From positions 4,272,833 to 4,336,832 of the forward strand of contig NZ_CP036268.1 of assembly GCF_007744515.1 (NCBI RefSeq): a stretch of 64,000 bases of DNA. The letters are read 5' to 3'. Below the pieces are notes generated by a model, which saw only the letters and a program-made list of their open reading frames with translations, was not told the origin of the DNA and did not search any database. The translations under genes were made by a program, and so were the position numbers. The stretch is from Stratiformator vulcanicus (GTDB lineage Bacteria > Planctomycetota > Planctomycetia > Planctomycetales > Planctomycetaceae). Below, one piece after another: positions 54,770 to 63,971 of this stretch. How positions within the stretch are numbered: the stretch's first letter is position 1; each line of letters starts with the position of its first letter.

Positions 54770-55690
54770 TCCACGGGCCTTCTCCTCCCGGAAGAAGGCG
54801 CCCGAAGGCGGATGAGGGCACGTCGTGCCTCTGTGCCTGCGGCAGCGACAATGGGCCTTCTCCCTCGGGAGAAGGTGGCCGATAGGCCGGATGAGGGGTC
54901 AGTGGGGCGGTGATCGAACGGCACCGCTGTCTGCTCCTCAGCTCTCCTCAAGAGCAACGCACCGCGGCGGTCTATCGAACCGCCGCTACATCCCCTCACC
55001 CCAACCCTCTCCCGAGCGGAGAGGGGGCACTGCGCGCCTTTGTGCCTGCGGCAGCGACCACGGGCCTTCTCCACTCGGGAGAACGTGGCCGATAGGCCGG
55101 ATGAGGGGATGGTGGGGCACTCACAGGACGCCACCGCTGTTTGCTCTTAATTTCACGCAAGAGAGCATCCTATCGCGGTTGTTCGATATACCTCCGCCGC
55201 ATCCCCTCACCCCAACCCTCTCCCGAGCGGAGAGGGGGCACTGCGTACCTTCGTGCCTGCGGCAGCATTAGCGAGCCTTCTCCACTCGGGAGAAGGTGGC
55301 CGAAGGCCGGATGAGGGGTCAGTGGGGCGGTGATCGAACGGCACCGCTGTTTGCTCTTCATCTCTACCCAAAGAGCAGCGCACCGCGGCGGCCAATCAAC
55401 CTGCCGCCGAACCCCCTCACCCCAACCCTCTCCCGAGCGGAGAGGGGGCACTTCGTGCCATTTTGCCTGCGGCAGCGACAATGGGCCTTCTCCTCTCGGG
55501 AGAAGGTGGCCGAAGGCCGGATGAGGGGTCAGTGGGGCGGTGATCGAACGGCACCGCTGTTTGCTCTTCAACTCTACCCAAAGAGCAGCGCACCGCGGCG
55601 GCCAATCAACCCGCCGCCGCACCCCCTCACCCCAACCCTCTCCCGAGCGGAGAGGGGGTACTGCGTACCTGCGGCAGCAACCGCGGGTCG
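54770..55690. repeat. 210-bp tandem repeat array (about 4.3 units)
   Basis: The landmark ATGAGGGG recurs at 54891, 55101, 55311 and 55521, exactly 210 bp apart, and TGCCTGCGGCAGC keeps the same phase. Each unit carries the palindromes CCTTCTCCxCTCGGGAGAAGG, GGCCGATAGGCC, TGCTCTT...AAGAGCA and CCTCTCCCGAGCGGAGAGG. The last two units are the most alike. Single diverged copy at 49599-49885. Open frames across the array in several directions follow from the 210-bp period being a multiple of three. Confidence 0.93.
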
Positions 55691-55698
55691 GAACTCGC

Positions 55699-57003
55699 TT
55701 ACTCGCGAATCGCCCAGAGTGAGTCGAACGTTCTCAGATAGATCGTTCCGTTCGAGATCGCCGGTGACGACGCGAGGGCCTCATCGATGTCATTTTCCGC
55801 GACGACCTCAAAGTCCCGTCCGCTTTTTACGACCGTCACATGTCCATCTCGGGCCGAGAGGTAGATATGACCGTCGGCGTAGACCGGCGAAGCACGATGT
55901 CGTTGGTTGTGGGTTCGTTCGTAATAAATCTGCTCACCGGAATCCTGATCAAGGCACAGCAGTTTGCCGTCTTCCCGGCACAGATAGACAACCCCGTCAT
56001 GCACGAGCGGAGACGGCACATCCGGCGTGTATCTCGGGTAGACCCAGCGGAGCGCTGATTCGTCGGCAGTCACATCCCCATTGACATCGGGCCGAACGGC
56101 GAAGATTGGTCCATTCTTGGCCGTCGGTGAGACTACGATCCCCGGTGCCGGACATGGCGAGGAAACGAACCGCAGCGTGCGGTGATAATCCTTGTCCGGA
56201 TCGTCCTGCGGATTCAGTCCGCCCAGCCGCCAGGCTTCCGACCCGTCAGCGGGATCATACGCGATTGTGTAATCGGCTCCATGGGTCAGCAGCAGCGTCA
56301 GGCCGCCGTGATCGTAGAGCATCGGCGAAGCGTACGAGTGCTCGTTCTCGGCATAGGCCCCGGTGATGCGTGGCACATCCCACAATGTCGACCCGGTCGC
56401 CGTGTCGATCGCGGCGACACGGGCTTCGGTCGTGTTCGCTTTGCCGTCCCCATGAATGAGTTGCAGCAGCAACCGGTCGTTATAAAGCACCGGAGTCGAG
56501 GTCATCCCGAACTGGATGCGGAACTTGCCGAAGCGGTCTTCGACGTCGAACTTCCAGACCTCTTCCCCCTCGTGCGTGTAGCAGGCGAAATCGCCGCTGC
56601 CCATCATGACGTAAACATGCTCGGCGTCGCAGGCCGGTGAGGGCGAGGCGGAGTTCCCTTCGTCGCCACGGGCCGTCTTATTTCCTCGAGCCACCTTACG
56701 ACGCCAAAGCTCCGCGCCGTCCTCGGTGGAAATGCAGATCAGGAGCAGGTCTTGCCCATCGACGCTGGAGACGAAGATCCGCTCGCCCCACACGACGGGA
56801 GTCGCTCCGGCCGGTCCCGGCAGATCGACTTTCCAAGCGACGTTTGTGTCGGCATCCCAACGCGTCGGTACGTCGGTCTCAACGGAGATGCCGTTGAACG
56901 TCGGCCCTCGCCACTGCGGCCAGTTTTCGGCCCCGCTGATGTCGGCCATCATCCCGCAGCAGACGAACGTGAGGATGCAACCGAAGCTGTAAGAACGCGG
57001 CAT
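55699..57003 (-). CDS. Secreted PQQ-like beta-propeller protein
   Basis: 434 residues with a signal peptide (FGCILTFVCCGMMADISGA) and the mature start ENWPQWRGPTFNGIS, the WPxWRGP motif typical of planctomycete and verrucomicrobial PQQ-propeller proteins. Repeats of the type GxxLW (AIDTATGSTLWDVPRI, YDPADGSEAWRLGG, CLDQDSGEQIYYERT) give seven or eight blades. It lacks obvious quinoprotein dehydrogenase catalytic residues, so it is more likely a structural or binding propeller in the periplasm. Its stop lies next to the 210-bp array. Confidence 0.9.
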   Translation of the reverse strand: MPRSYSFGCILTFVCCGMMADISGAENWPQWRGPTFNGISVETDVPTRWDADTNVAWKVDLPGPAGATPVVWGERIFVSSVDGQDLLLICISTEDGAELWRRKVARGNKTARGDEGNSASPSPACDAEHVYVMMGSGDFACYTHEGEEVWKFDVEDRFGKFRIQFGMTSTPVLYNDRLLLQLIHGDGKANTTEARVAAIDTATGSTLWDVPRITGAYAENEHSYASPMLYDHGGLTLLLTHGADYTIAYDPADGSEAWRLGGLNPQDDPDKDYHRTLRFVSSPCPAPGIVVSPTAKNGPIFAVRPDVNGDVTADESALRWVYPRYTPDVPSPLVHDGVVYLCREDGKLLCLDQDSGEQIYYERTHNQRHRASPVYADGHIYLSARDGHVTVVKSGRDFEVVAENDIDEALASSPAISNGTIYLRTFDSLWAIRE

Positions 57004-57154
57004 AGGAGTCTTCCCCGGTGGCGGAAGTTTGGAAGTCGTTACAGTAACTTTGAGAGTCAGCCAGTACTCCCAGTGTGTTCTCGCCGCGACGGCGGGTCAA
57101 ATATCGAAGGCACCGAGCGGGCCGTTCCGCCGCGACCATCGTAGGAGATTTTCG

Positions 57155-58567
57155 ATGAAGCTCTTTTTCGCCGGCCAATGGCGCGACACCGATGCGACGG
57201 TCGAGGTCACGAATCCGTTCGATGATTCCGTGATTGACGAGGTTCCGAAAGCATCAGCCGCGGATGTCGATCAGGCACTTGAGACATTGGTCAACGGTGC
57301 GAAAGCGATGCGGGCGATGACGGCCTATCGTCGTGCCGAAATCTTGAGCAAAGCGGCCGACCTGATGCGACAACGGCGGGACGAGTTCGCTGAGACGATC
57401 AGCCGTGAAGAAGGGAAGCCGCTTTCGGAAGCAAAGACGGAGGCGAGTCGGTCGATCGAAACGATGACGCTCAGCGCCGAAGAGGCGAAGCGAATCACTG
57501 GCGAGACCGTGCCGATGGACGCCGCGTCCAACGGCTCCGGACGGATGGGCTTCACGATTCGCGTCCCGTGCGGTGTCGTCGCCGCGATCACGCCCTTTAA
57601 TTTCCCGCTCAATCTCGTGGTCCATAAGGTGGGTCCCGCACTCGCGGCCGGAAATGCGATTCTGGTCAAGCCTGCGAGCGACACGCCGCTCTCCGCTCTC
57701 AAGTTGATCGAAGTGCTCCTTGAAGCCGGTGTGCCCGACGAAGCAATGGCCTGCCTTGTCGGGCCGGGCAGCGAACTTGGCGAAGCGATCTGCACCGATG
57801 AGCGGGTTCGCAAAATCTCGTTTACCGGCAGTGACGAGGTCGGTGCGAAAATCTGCAAGATGGCCGGCATCAAGAAGGTGACGATGGAACTCGGGGGCAA
57901 TGCACCGGTGATCGTGATGGACGATGCCGATGTCGACGCCGTCGCCGCGGCGATTGCCCGCGGCGGGTACGCGAACGCCGGTCAAACCTGCATCTCGGCT
58001 CAGCGAATCTATACGAGTCGCAAAATTCACGGCGATGCGATCGATGCACTCAAGTCGCAAGTCGCGCAACTAAAAGTTGGAGATCAGCTTCAGCCGGAGA
58101 CGAAGGTCGGCCCGCTCGTTCGAACACACGATGCGGAGCGGGTCGAATCGTGGATCGACGATGCCATCGCAGCCGGAGCACAGAAAATTCTCGGCGGGCA
58201 GCGCGACGGCTCGATCTACCAGCCGACGATTCTCGATCAGGTCACCGCCGATATGCGGGTCAGTTGCGATGAATTATTCGGTCCGGCCGTTGTCACCCAA
58301 GCGGTTGACGGCATCGATGAAGCCATCGAATTGGCGACCGACACCCGCTACGGACTCGCGGCCGGGATATTCACGCAGAACATCGCGCACGCTTTGCGGT
58401 TCGCCAGAGAAGTCGACTGCGGCGTGCTCAACATCAACGGAACCTCGACCTACCGCGCCGACCTCATGCCCTACGGCGGGCTCAAGGAAAGCGGTCTCGG
58501 CAAAGAGGGCCCCAAGTACACGGTTCGCGAGATGACCGAGGAAAAGATGGTCGTCTTTCACCCGTAG
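57155..58567 (+). CDS. NAD(P)-dependent aldehyde dehydrogenase
   Basis: 470 residues from ATG 57155, with GTAGGAG upstream; the open frame upstream to 57029 is not coding in character. ALDH hallmarks: TPFNFPLNLVVHKVGPALAA, KPASDTPLSALKL, KISFTGSDEVGAKI, MELGGNAPVIVMDDADVD (general-base Glu), GGYANAGQTCISAQRIY (catalytic Cys) and GLKESGLGKEGPKYTVREM. It resembles the lactaldehyde/phosphonoacetaldehyde/GapN-like branch. The exact substrate cannot be told. Divergent from the PQQ-propeller gene, with a 150-bp shared upstream region. Confidence 0.92.
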   Translation: MKLFFAGQWRDTDATVEVTNPFDDSVIDEVPKASAADVDQALETLVNGAKAMRAMTAYRRAEILSKAADLMRQRRDEFAETISREEGKPLSEAKTEASRSIETMTLSAEEAKRITGETVPMDAASNGSGRMGFTIRVPCGVVAAITPFNFPLNLVVHKVGPALAAGNAILVKPASDTPLSALKLIEVLLEAGVPDEAMACLVGPGSELGEAICTDERVRKISFTGSDEVGAKICKMAGIKKVTMELGGNAPVIVMDDADVDAVAAAIARGGYANAGQTCISAQRIYTSRKIHGDAIDALKSQVAQLKVGDQLQPETKVGPLVRTHDAERVESWIDDAIAAGAQKILGGQRDGSIYQPTILDQVTADMRVSCDELFGPAVVTQAVDGIDEAIELATDTRYGLAAGIFTQNIAHALRFAREVDCGVLNINGTSTYRADLMPYGGLKESGLGKEGPKYTVREMTEEKMVVFHP

Positions 58568-58848
58568 GCCGCCGCGACAACGCGTTGGCTGACCGCTCAT
58601 CGTTCCGAGTGGCGGCTGATCACACGTGATGACAAAGTATTCGATCGGCAAGAGCGACATTTCCGCCCCGTGCCCCTCCCTTCGCGACAGGAATGCAAGT
58701 TGCACAACCGAAAGTTCACGATGAATTGGTCAGTTGTCAGTCACGAAAAGCAATCAGCAATTTGACCGCCCTCTAACTGTCAATTCCTGCCGATTCTTGG
58801 TTTGCTGTGCGAAAGCCGCAGCGTCGATCCAACCGAATAAAAAACACC

Positions 58849-59547
58849 ATGAGCACCGAAAACGACGGCACAATCATCCCGAAATCGGACAAGCTCTTTT
58901 ACCGCTGTCCGAACTGCACAGAAAAGGTCGTGATCGACGAGTCGCTCGTGGGCGAGGTCGTCGACTGCCCCATCGAATCGTGCAGCACGCCCTTCCTCGC
59001 CGTTGCCCCCAAGGGCGAAATTATCGGCCGCGTGAAGAAGGGCGAAGACGTTACGAATCTGCCCTTGGTCGCCACGACGATGGATCGCTCGGCTGCGGCT
59101 TCGGAAAGCCGACTGACCGCGGTCCACCCGGCCATGCTGCGGGCGAACCCGATTCTCTTCGTGATCTACGTCATCGCGATCGTCGGCGGACTGATCGCAG
59201 CGGTCGGCTTGTTCGCGACCGGGGGTGCGGTTCTGGCGGTGATCCCGCTGGGCATTGCCGTGGCCGCCGCGATCGCGTGGGGAGTTTGGTACCTCAAAGT
59301 GATCAGCACCACGCTCATTGTCACGACCAAGCGAACGGTGCTGAGACACGGCATTTTGAAGCGGGATATCAACGAGGTTCAGCACGACGACGTCCGCAAC
59401 ATCCAAGTGAATCAGAACATGATTCAACGGCTGTTCGACATCGGCGACATCGCGATCTCAAGCTCCGGTCAGGACGACCTCGAAATCATGGTCACCGGCA
59501 TCGCCGACCCGGACGAAATCACCGAGGTCATTCGGCGGTACCAGTGA
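58849..59547 (+). CDS. Membrane protein with zinc-ribbon and bacterial PH domain
   Basis: 232 residues from ATG 58849 (MSTENDGTIIPK). An N-terminal zinc-ribbon-like segment (YRCPNCTEKVVIDE, VVDCPIESCSTPF) is followed by two adjacent membrane helices (ILFVIYVIAIVGGLIAAVGL and VLAVIPLGIAVAAAIAWGVW). A bPH_2/YdbS-type PH domain comes next (TTLIVTTKRTVLRHGILKRD, DDVRNIQVNQNMIQRLFDIG, GIADPDEITEVIRRYQ). The family is membrane-associated with unknown function. It stands alone, with 280 bp of unremarkable sequence upstream. Confidence 0.87.
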   Translation: MSTENDGTIIPKSDKLFYRCPNCTEKVVIDESLVGEVVDCPIESCSTPFLAVAPKGEIIGRVKKGEDVTNLPLVATTMDRSAAASESRLTAVHPAMLRANPILFVIYVIAIVGGLIAAVGLFATGGAVLAVIPLGIAVAAAIAWGVWYLKVISTTLIVTTKRTVLRHGILKRDINEVQHDDVRNIQVNQNMIQRLFDIGDIAISSSGQDDLEIMVTGIADPDEITEVIRRYQ

Positions 59548-59755
59548 TGTCTTCACCGGTCATTGAGTAAACCGGTCAATGAGTAAATCGGCGTGCTCGC
59601 CAATCAACTGTTACAAAGACGGAGCGAACCGGCTCTCTCCATCTTGCATCGGCATGACCCTGACGTGTCGTCGACCGCCGCCTGACTTGCAATAGCACCG
59701 CTTCGCATCAACGCTGGTTAATTGGTTCCAGCGTTCAACTATGCGAGGTGTCGGG

Positions 59756-61423
59756 ATGCAACGGCGGGAATTCATGCAGTGGTCGGCAGCCGCGAGCGGC
59801 GCAGCTGCAATCGGTAGCGCAGCGACAGAGTCAGCCGCTCAGTCAGTCACTCCAGCGAATCAAGCGGACGATCTGACGGCGTACGACGATCCGGGATTCC
59901 GCGGGCCTCGCACTCTGCTCTTTCTCGATTATTTCCCGCTGACGCGCACTGATAACGTTTCAATTAAGCAGTCGACGGCCAGCTATGTGCCGGAGGGCGA
60001 TTTCGTCGACCCGCTCGTCGGTCGAATGACCTATCACGATGGAGGCAGTCAGCCCTATTGGGATGATGACGCCCAGTTATGGCGACGAATCGAGGGGTAT
60101 CCCGATATCTATCGATACGAGAGCGAAGACGGCATCCGCTGGCGCATCTCACCGGAACCTGACGCCCAGCCGCCGGGGGGACAGAAGCACCCACACCACC
60201 TCACGACCGCGAAACACGGCGGGTTGCCGTGCGGCACTTTCGTCGACCCACAGAAGGTTGACGGCTATCGGTTTAAAATCCCCGTTCTCGAAGGAAACGG
60301 ACCGGCCTATCGGTCGGCCGTGGCGGATGAGACATCGTTCTGGCATCGGCACGCGCTGGAAGCAAAGTCGAAGGGAGGAGCTAAATTTTTTCGGCCCCGT
60401 AAGCACTCCTTTTTATGTTCGCCTGACGGAGTCAACTGGGAATACCGGCCCGATTATAACTGGGGCCAGCCGAACCTAATCACCGAAGAACACTTCACAA
60501 TATTTTTTAATCATCACACGGGGCTTTACACCATTGCGATGCGAGCGCGCTGGGGCGATCGCCGCATCTTCTTTACGACGAGCGCCGACTTTAAAACCTG
60601 GACGCCCCCACGGATGGCCCTGCATCCCGATGTCATGGATCAAGGGCGGATCGAGTTTCACGGCTCATCGATTTCCCGGTACGACTCTTATTATATCGCG
60701 CTCGTCTGGTACGGGAATTACTCATCGGCCGACAACCCGCACTGGACCGGAAAAGGAACCGATCAAACCCACCTCGCCCACAGCTACGATGGGCAACACT
60801 TTATCCGTGGTCTGAGGAAGCCACTGATTCCCCTGACGCAGCCCGGACAACCGGAATTCAACGGCTTATGGACCCGGGGTCTCATTCGTCGCGATGAAGA
60901 TATTTTGATCTATTCCGATACCTGGGAACGTGAATTTGCCGAGCCCGTTCAGAATGAATCGCGGTCGGATGCGATTACGCGACAACGAAGTTCCAAGCCG
61001 TTTCGGCGGCACGTCATTCACAGACTGCGGCGAGACGGGTTCACCTACCTCGAAGCGGAAGGGCACATCGGGACATTCCAAACGCACTGGATCGTTCTGC
61101 ACGACGGCGAGGTCTGTTTGAATGCCGATGCGTCGCACGGCGTTATTTCCTACGAGGTGGCAAAGCTGAGGTCGGGAGACCCCATCGAAGGCTTCAGCTT
61201 CGACGAATGTGTTCCTCTCATCGGCCGGGACGAGGTCAGATTTCAATTGCGCTTCAAGGAGCATCCCAATCTGCAGGCGGCGACCAACCGGCAAATTTAC
61301 ATCCGCTTCCGTATTGAGCGGGCCAAAGTCTATTCCCTCACGATGAACTTCGGCACCGACCCGACGCATCGTGACCGAATCGAACTCGACATGCCTATTC
61401 ATGATCCGAGTTGGATTTATTAA
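59756..61423 (+). CDS. Tat-exported beta-propeller-like glycosidase-related protein
   Basis: About 555 residues from ATG 59756. QRREFMQWSAAASGAAAIGS is a twin-arginine signal (RREF followed by a hydrophobic region). The mature part has repeated motifs of five-bladed propeller glycosidases (GH32/43/DUF4975-like): RYESEDGIRWRISPEP, CSPDGVNWEYRPDYNW, TTSADFKTWTPPRMAL, AHSYDGQHFIRGLRKP. A beta-sandwich-like C-terminus follows (EGHIGTFQTHWIVLHDGEVC, LRSGDPIEGFSFDECVPLIG). Proteins of this kind are common in planctomycetes and usually lie near sulfatases; here there are none. Catalytic residues could not be assigned. Confidence 0.78.
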   Translation: MQRREFMQWSAAASGAAAIGSAATESAAQSVTPANQADDLTAYDDPGFRGPRTLLFLDYFPLTRTDNVSIKQSTASYVPEGDFVDPLVGRMTYHDGGSQPYWDDDAQLWRRIEGYPDIYRYESEDGIRWRISPEPDAQPPGGQKHPHHLTTAKHGGLPCGTFVDPQKVDGYRFKIPVLEGNGPAYRSAVADETSFWHRHALEAKSKGGAKFFRPRKHSFLCSPDGVNWEYRPDYNWGQPNLITEEHFTIFFNHHTGLYTIAMRARWGDRRIFFTTSADFKTWTPPRMALHPDVMDQGRIEFHGSSISRYDSYYIALVWYGNYSSADNPHWTGKGTDQTHLAHSYDGQHFIRGLRKPLIPLTQPGQPEFNGLWTRGLIRRDEDILIYSDTWEREFAEPVQNESRSDAITRQRSSKPFRRHVIHRLRRDGFTYLEAEGHIGTFQTHWIVLHDGEVCLNADASHGVISYEVAKLRSGDPIEGFSFDECVPLIGRDEVRFQLRFKEHPNLQAATNRQIYIRFRIERAKVYSLTMNFGTDPTHRDRIELDMPIHDPSWIY

Positions 61424-61436
61424 ACACAGCAATATA

Positions 61437-61745
61437 GCCCCGACCGGGAGGGAGGGGACGAGGTTCCTTCGATTCAAGAGTGGCCCGGACACCGTCCGGG
61501 TCGAGCAGCGACAAGAGCATTCGGGAAACCTTTCCCTGCGAAACCGGCATCGAATATTCTCAGTGATCGGCAGCTGAATGCTCTGGCGGCTGCGCCGCAC
61601 GGACGTTGTCCGTGCCACTCCGGACTTGGCTCGCAGTTAAGAGAACAACCTACTATTAGGTTTGTGATACAGCCCCGACCGGTAGGGAGGGGGTCAGGGT
61701 TGGGTGGCCTTAACGTCATCCCCTCCCTCCCGGTCGGGGCTGCAA
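61437..61745. repeat. GCCCCGACCGG-type inverted repeat with a nested AGTGGC element
   Basis: AGCCCCGACCGGGAGGGAGG near 61437 and AGCCCCGACCGGTAGGGAGG near 61672 face the complement CCTCCCTCCCGGTCGGGGCT near 61725-61744. The last two form a hairpin of about 75 bp by themselves. The AGTGGC-type copy D lies between the first and second arm. The final 30-odd codons-worth of hairpin overlap the 3' end of queG. Confidence 0.78.
61479..61619. repeat. 141-bp AGTGGC-type TIR element, copy D
   Basis: Same element as copies A-C 39 kb away: begins AGTGGCCCGGACACCGTCC, ends GGACGTTGTCCGTGCCACT, with the inner arms CAGCGACAAGAGCAT and ATGCTCTGGCGGCTGCG. The flank TTCAAG immediately before it resembles the TTTAAG before copy C. 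Confidence 0.9.
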
Positions 61746-62827
61746 GGGTTGGCTATTCGTGACTGAATCCGCTCAATTGCCCAAGCGGCGGCTTCTCGAA
61801 TTAAGGGCTCTTCATCACTCGTCGCGTGCTCCAAGGCAGCGAGATGTGATCGTTCGCCCGTGTTGCCAAGGACGATGGCGGCATTGCGGAGCAAACCCGC
61901 ACGTTTGGGCCGATTGAGTGGGGACTTCTTAAATCGCTTGCGGAATTCGTCAGGAGCCATTCTAAGAAGCTCGACGCAATCGGCCGGATTGAGATCATCC
62001 TTGGGCTCAAATTCGCCAGAGCGTGAAAGGCGTTTGCGTTCGTCTTCGGGCTGATGAATTGCCCGCGCGCCATCGCGGTTCCAGGGGCAGACCTCTTGGC
62101 AAATGTCGCAGCCGAACATCCAATCGCCGATGCCGTCGCGCAGCTCAATTGGAATTTCGGCTTTCAACTCGATCGTGAGGTAGGAAATGCATTTGCGGGC
62201 GTCGAGTTCATAGGGACCGACCAAGGCGTCCGTCGGACAGGCTTCTAAGCAACGGGTGCAGGTACCGCAATGGCCGGAAAGATGCGGCTGGTCGACGGGT
62301 AATTCAATGTCGGTGAGCAGCGCCCCGAGAAAAAGATAGCTCCCCTTCCATTTATTAATGAGAACAGTGTTCTTACCAAACCAACCGAGGCCGGCCAGGC
62401 GGGCGAAGTCGCGTTCCAACAGGGGCGCCGTATCAACGATCGGTCGGGTGTGGCAGCCGGGGACGGCGTCATGCAACACATTCGCAAGTTTCTTCAGCCG
62501 CGACTTAATCACGTCGTGGTAGTCGGCTTCGCCCCAGGCGTACCGGGCCACCCTCCCCTGCCCCGGTGCGGTCGGCTGCGGTTCCTCGGTGCGATAGTTA
62601 AGCGCGACCATGATCACGCTTTTCACGTCGGGCAGCACGTGTCGCGGGTGCTCATAGGCCTCCCGGCGATTCGGTAGATAGTGCATCTCGCCGGCATGCC
62701 CGCGATGAAGCCATTCAAGAAACGACGGGTACCCTGGCGGCGTCACAGCCGGGGCGATCCCGCAGAGGTCAAACCCGAGGGCTGCGGCTTTGGTTTTCAT
62801 CGTGTCAGAGAGGTCTGAGCGTGACAT
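61694..62827 (-). CDS. queG: Epoxyqueuosine reductase
   Basis: 377 residues. QueG removes the epoxide oxygen from epoxyqueuosine in tRNA, using cobalamin and two [4Fe-4S] clusters. Seen: N-terminal cobalamin-binding part ([31 protein letters not shown]), clusters in [20 protein letters not shown] and [16 protein letters not shown], and a C-terminal HEAT-repeat-like tail ([20 protein letters not shown]). The last 18 residues ([18 protein letters not shown]) are encoded by the hairpin repeat at 61694-61745 and replace the natural end of the protein. Confidence 0.95.
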   Translation of the reverse strand: MSRSDLSDTMKTKAAALGFDLCGIAPAVTPPGYPSFLEWLHRGHAGEMHYLPNRREAYEHPRHVLPDVKSVIMVALNYRTEEPQPTAPGQGRVARYAWGEADYHDVIKSRLKKLANVLHDAVPGCHTRPIVDTAPLLERDFARLAGLGWFGKNTVLINKWKGSYLFLGALLTDIELPVDQPHLSGHCGTCTRCLEACPTDALVGPYELDARKCISYLTIELKAEIPIELRDGIGDWMFGCDICQEVCPWNRDGARAIHQPEDERKRLSRSGEFEPKDDLNPADCVELLRMAPDEFRKRFKKSPLNRPKRAGLLRNAAIVLGNTGERSHLAALEHATSDEEPLIREAAAWAIERIQSRIANPCSPDREGGDDVKATQP

Positions 62828-62879
62828 TCAAAGTAAACCCAGACGTGTTGCGCTCGGAACGGTTTCTATTCAGCTAAGA

Positions 62880-63021
62880 TACAAGCCCGAGGCGCAAGCC
62901 GTCGGGAGAATCGCTGGCGGACCGTCCATTAGCTTGCACCTTTGGTTGGCACTTTAATCGCTTCTATTTAATTGCTGCTGCGCTCAGGTCGTCTCCCGAC
63001 GGCTTGCGCCTCGGGCTTGTA
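62880..63021. repeat. 142-bp element with 30-bp perfect TIRs
   Basis: The 30 bases at 62880-62909 (starting TACAAGCCCGAGGCGCAAGC) are the exact reverse complement of 62992-63021. The 82-bp centre is less GC-rich and holds no gene. It occupies almost the entire gap between queG and the yaaA stop codon at 63028. Confidence 0.93.
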
Positions 63022-63027
63022 AGCGAC

Positions 63028-63813
63028 TCACCCGTTCGGATACGGCCGAGAAAAGACCGGCTTAGCATCGCTCGACGCTTCGGCATTGTAACAGTATCCG
63101 TCGGCACTGAAGTCTTTAAGGTCGTCGGGACTTTTCGCCCGGCTTTCGACGATATAGCGCGCCATCAGGCCGCGGGCTTTTTTGGCGTAGAAGCTCATCA
63201 TGACGAGCTTGCCCTCTTTCTTTTCTTTGAAGGCGGGGATGACGACCGGCAGGTCGAGCGACTTCGCATCGATCGCTTTGAAATATTCGTTCGACGCGAG
63301 ATTGACGAGCGCCTTGGAGGCTCGTCGACCGGCCGTCAGATCCTCGCGGAGCGTCTCGGTCAGCCGGTCGCCCCAGAAATCGTAGAGCGTCGCCGGTTTG
63401 CCCTTGGTGAACTTCGTTCCCATTTCGAGTCGGTACGGCTGGATCAAATCGAGCGGCCTCAGAAGGCCGTAAAGACCGGAGAGAATGCGGACATGATTCT
63501 GGGCATAGTCGAGATCGCGCTTCGTGAGGGAGTCGGCGTCGAAGCCGTCGTAGACGTCGCCGCGAAAGTAGAGTGCCGCCGGGACCGAATTACCGGCGTC
63601 GTGTGGACGAGACCAGTCGCTGAAGCGTTCGCGATTGAGGTCGGCGAGGTCTTCGCTGATCCCCATCAAATTCTGCAATTGCTTCGAAGAAAATTTCCGC
63701 AGCCGTTCAACGAGTTTTTGTGATTCGTCGAGGAGTCGCGGCTCTGTGAGATCGAGCGATCGTGATTTCGAGGGCGGTTCCATCGTCTTGGACGGCGACA
63801 GCACGCAGAGCAT
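63028..63813 (-). CDS. yaaA: YaaA-family (DUF328/UPF0246) peroxide stress protein
   Basis: 261 residues, usual length. The N-terminus MLCVLSPSKTM, the central ALYFRGDVYDGFDADSL, VRILSGLYGLLRPLDLIQPY, RLEMGTKF, LVNLASNEYFKAI and FYAKKARGLMARYIV are family signatures. In E. coli YaaA lowers free iron and protects DNA during hydrogen peroxide stress; a DNA-binding fold with a helix-hairpin-helix has been described. The stop codon is 6 bp from the 30-bp TIR element. Confidence 0.95.
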   Translation of the reverse strand: MLCVLSPSKTMEPPSKSRSLDLTEPRLLDESQKLVERLRKFSSKQLQNLMGISEDLADLNRERFSDWSRPHDAGNSVPAALYFRGDVYDGFDADSLTKRDLDYAQNHVRILSGLYGLLRPLDLIQPYRLEMGTKFTKGKPATLYDFWGDRLTETLREDLTAGRRASKALVNLASNEYFKAIDAKSLDLPVVIPAFKEKKEGKLVMMSFYAKKARGLMARYIVESRAKSPDDLKDFSADGYCYNAEASSDAKPVFSRPYPNG

Positions 63814-63971
63814 CGGGGGAACGCTTTCAAAAATTCGGGGATCGACTGGCTTGCCGATGATAGTCCGGGGGCGGTACCAATCAACGCGTCAAATACAGAC
63901 CGACTTCGACCGACCGAGGCCACACGCTCGGTGGTGCGGACGAGTCAGAGTTGCGAGCGGGCCGAAATTCT

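Noticed and set aside
54770-55690. CRISPR-like regular repeat array
   Set aside because: The 210-bp units have no short repeat/variable spacer structure, and no cas gene is in the window; it is a plain tandem array of palindromes.
54825-56084. Several long open frames over and beside the 210-bp array
   Set aside because: They exist on both strands, repeat the same peptide because the period is a multiple of three, and match nothing; one runs into the antisense of the PQQ gene.
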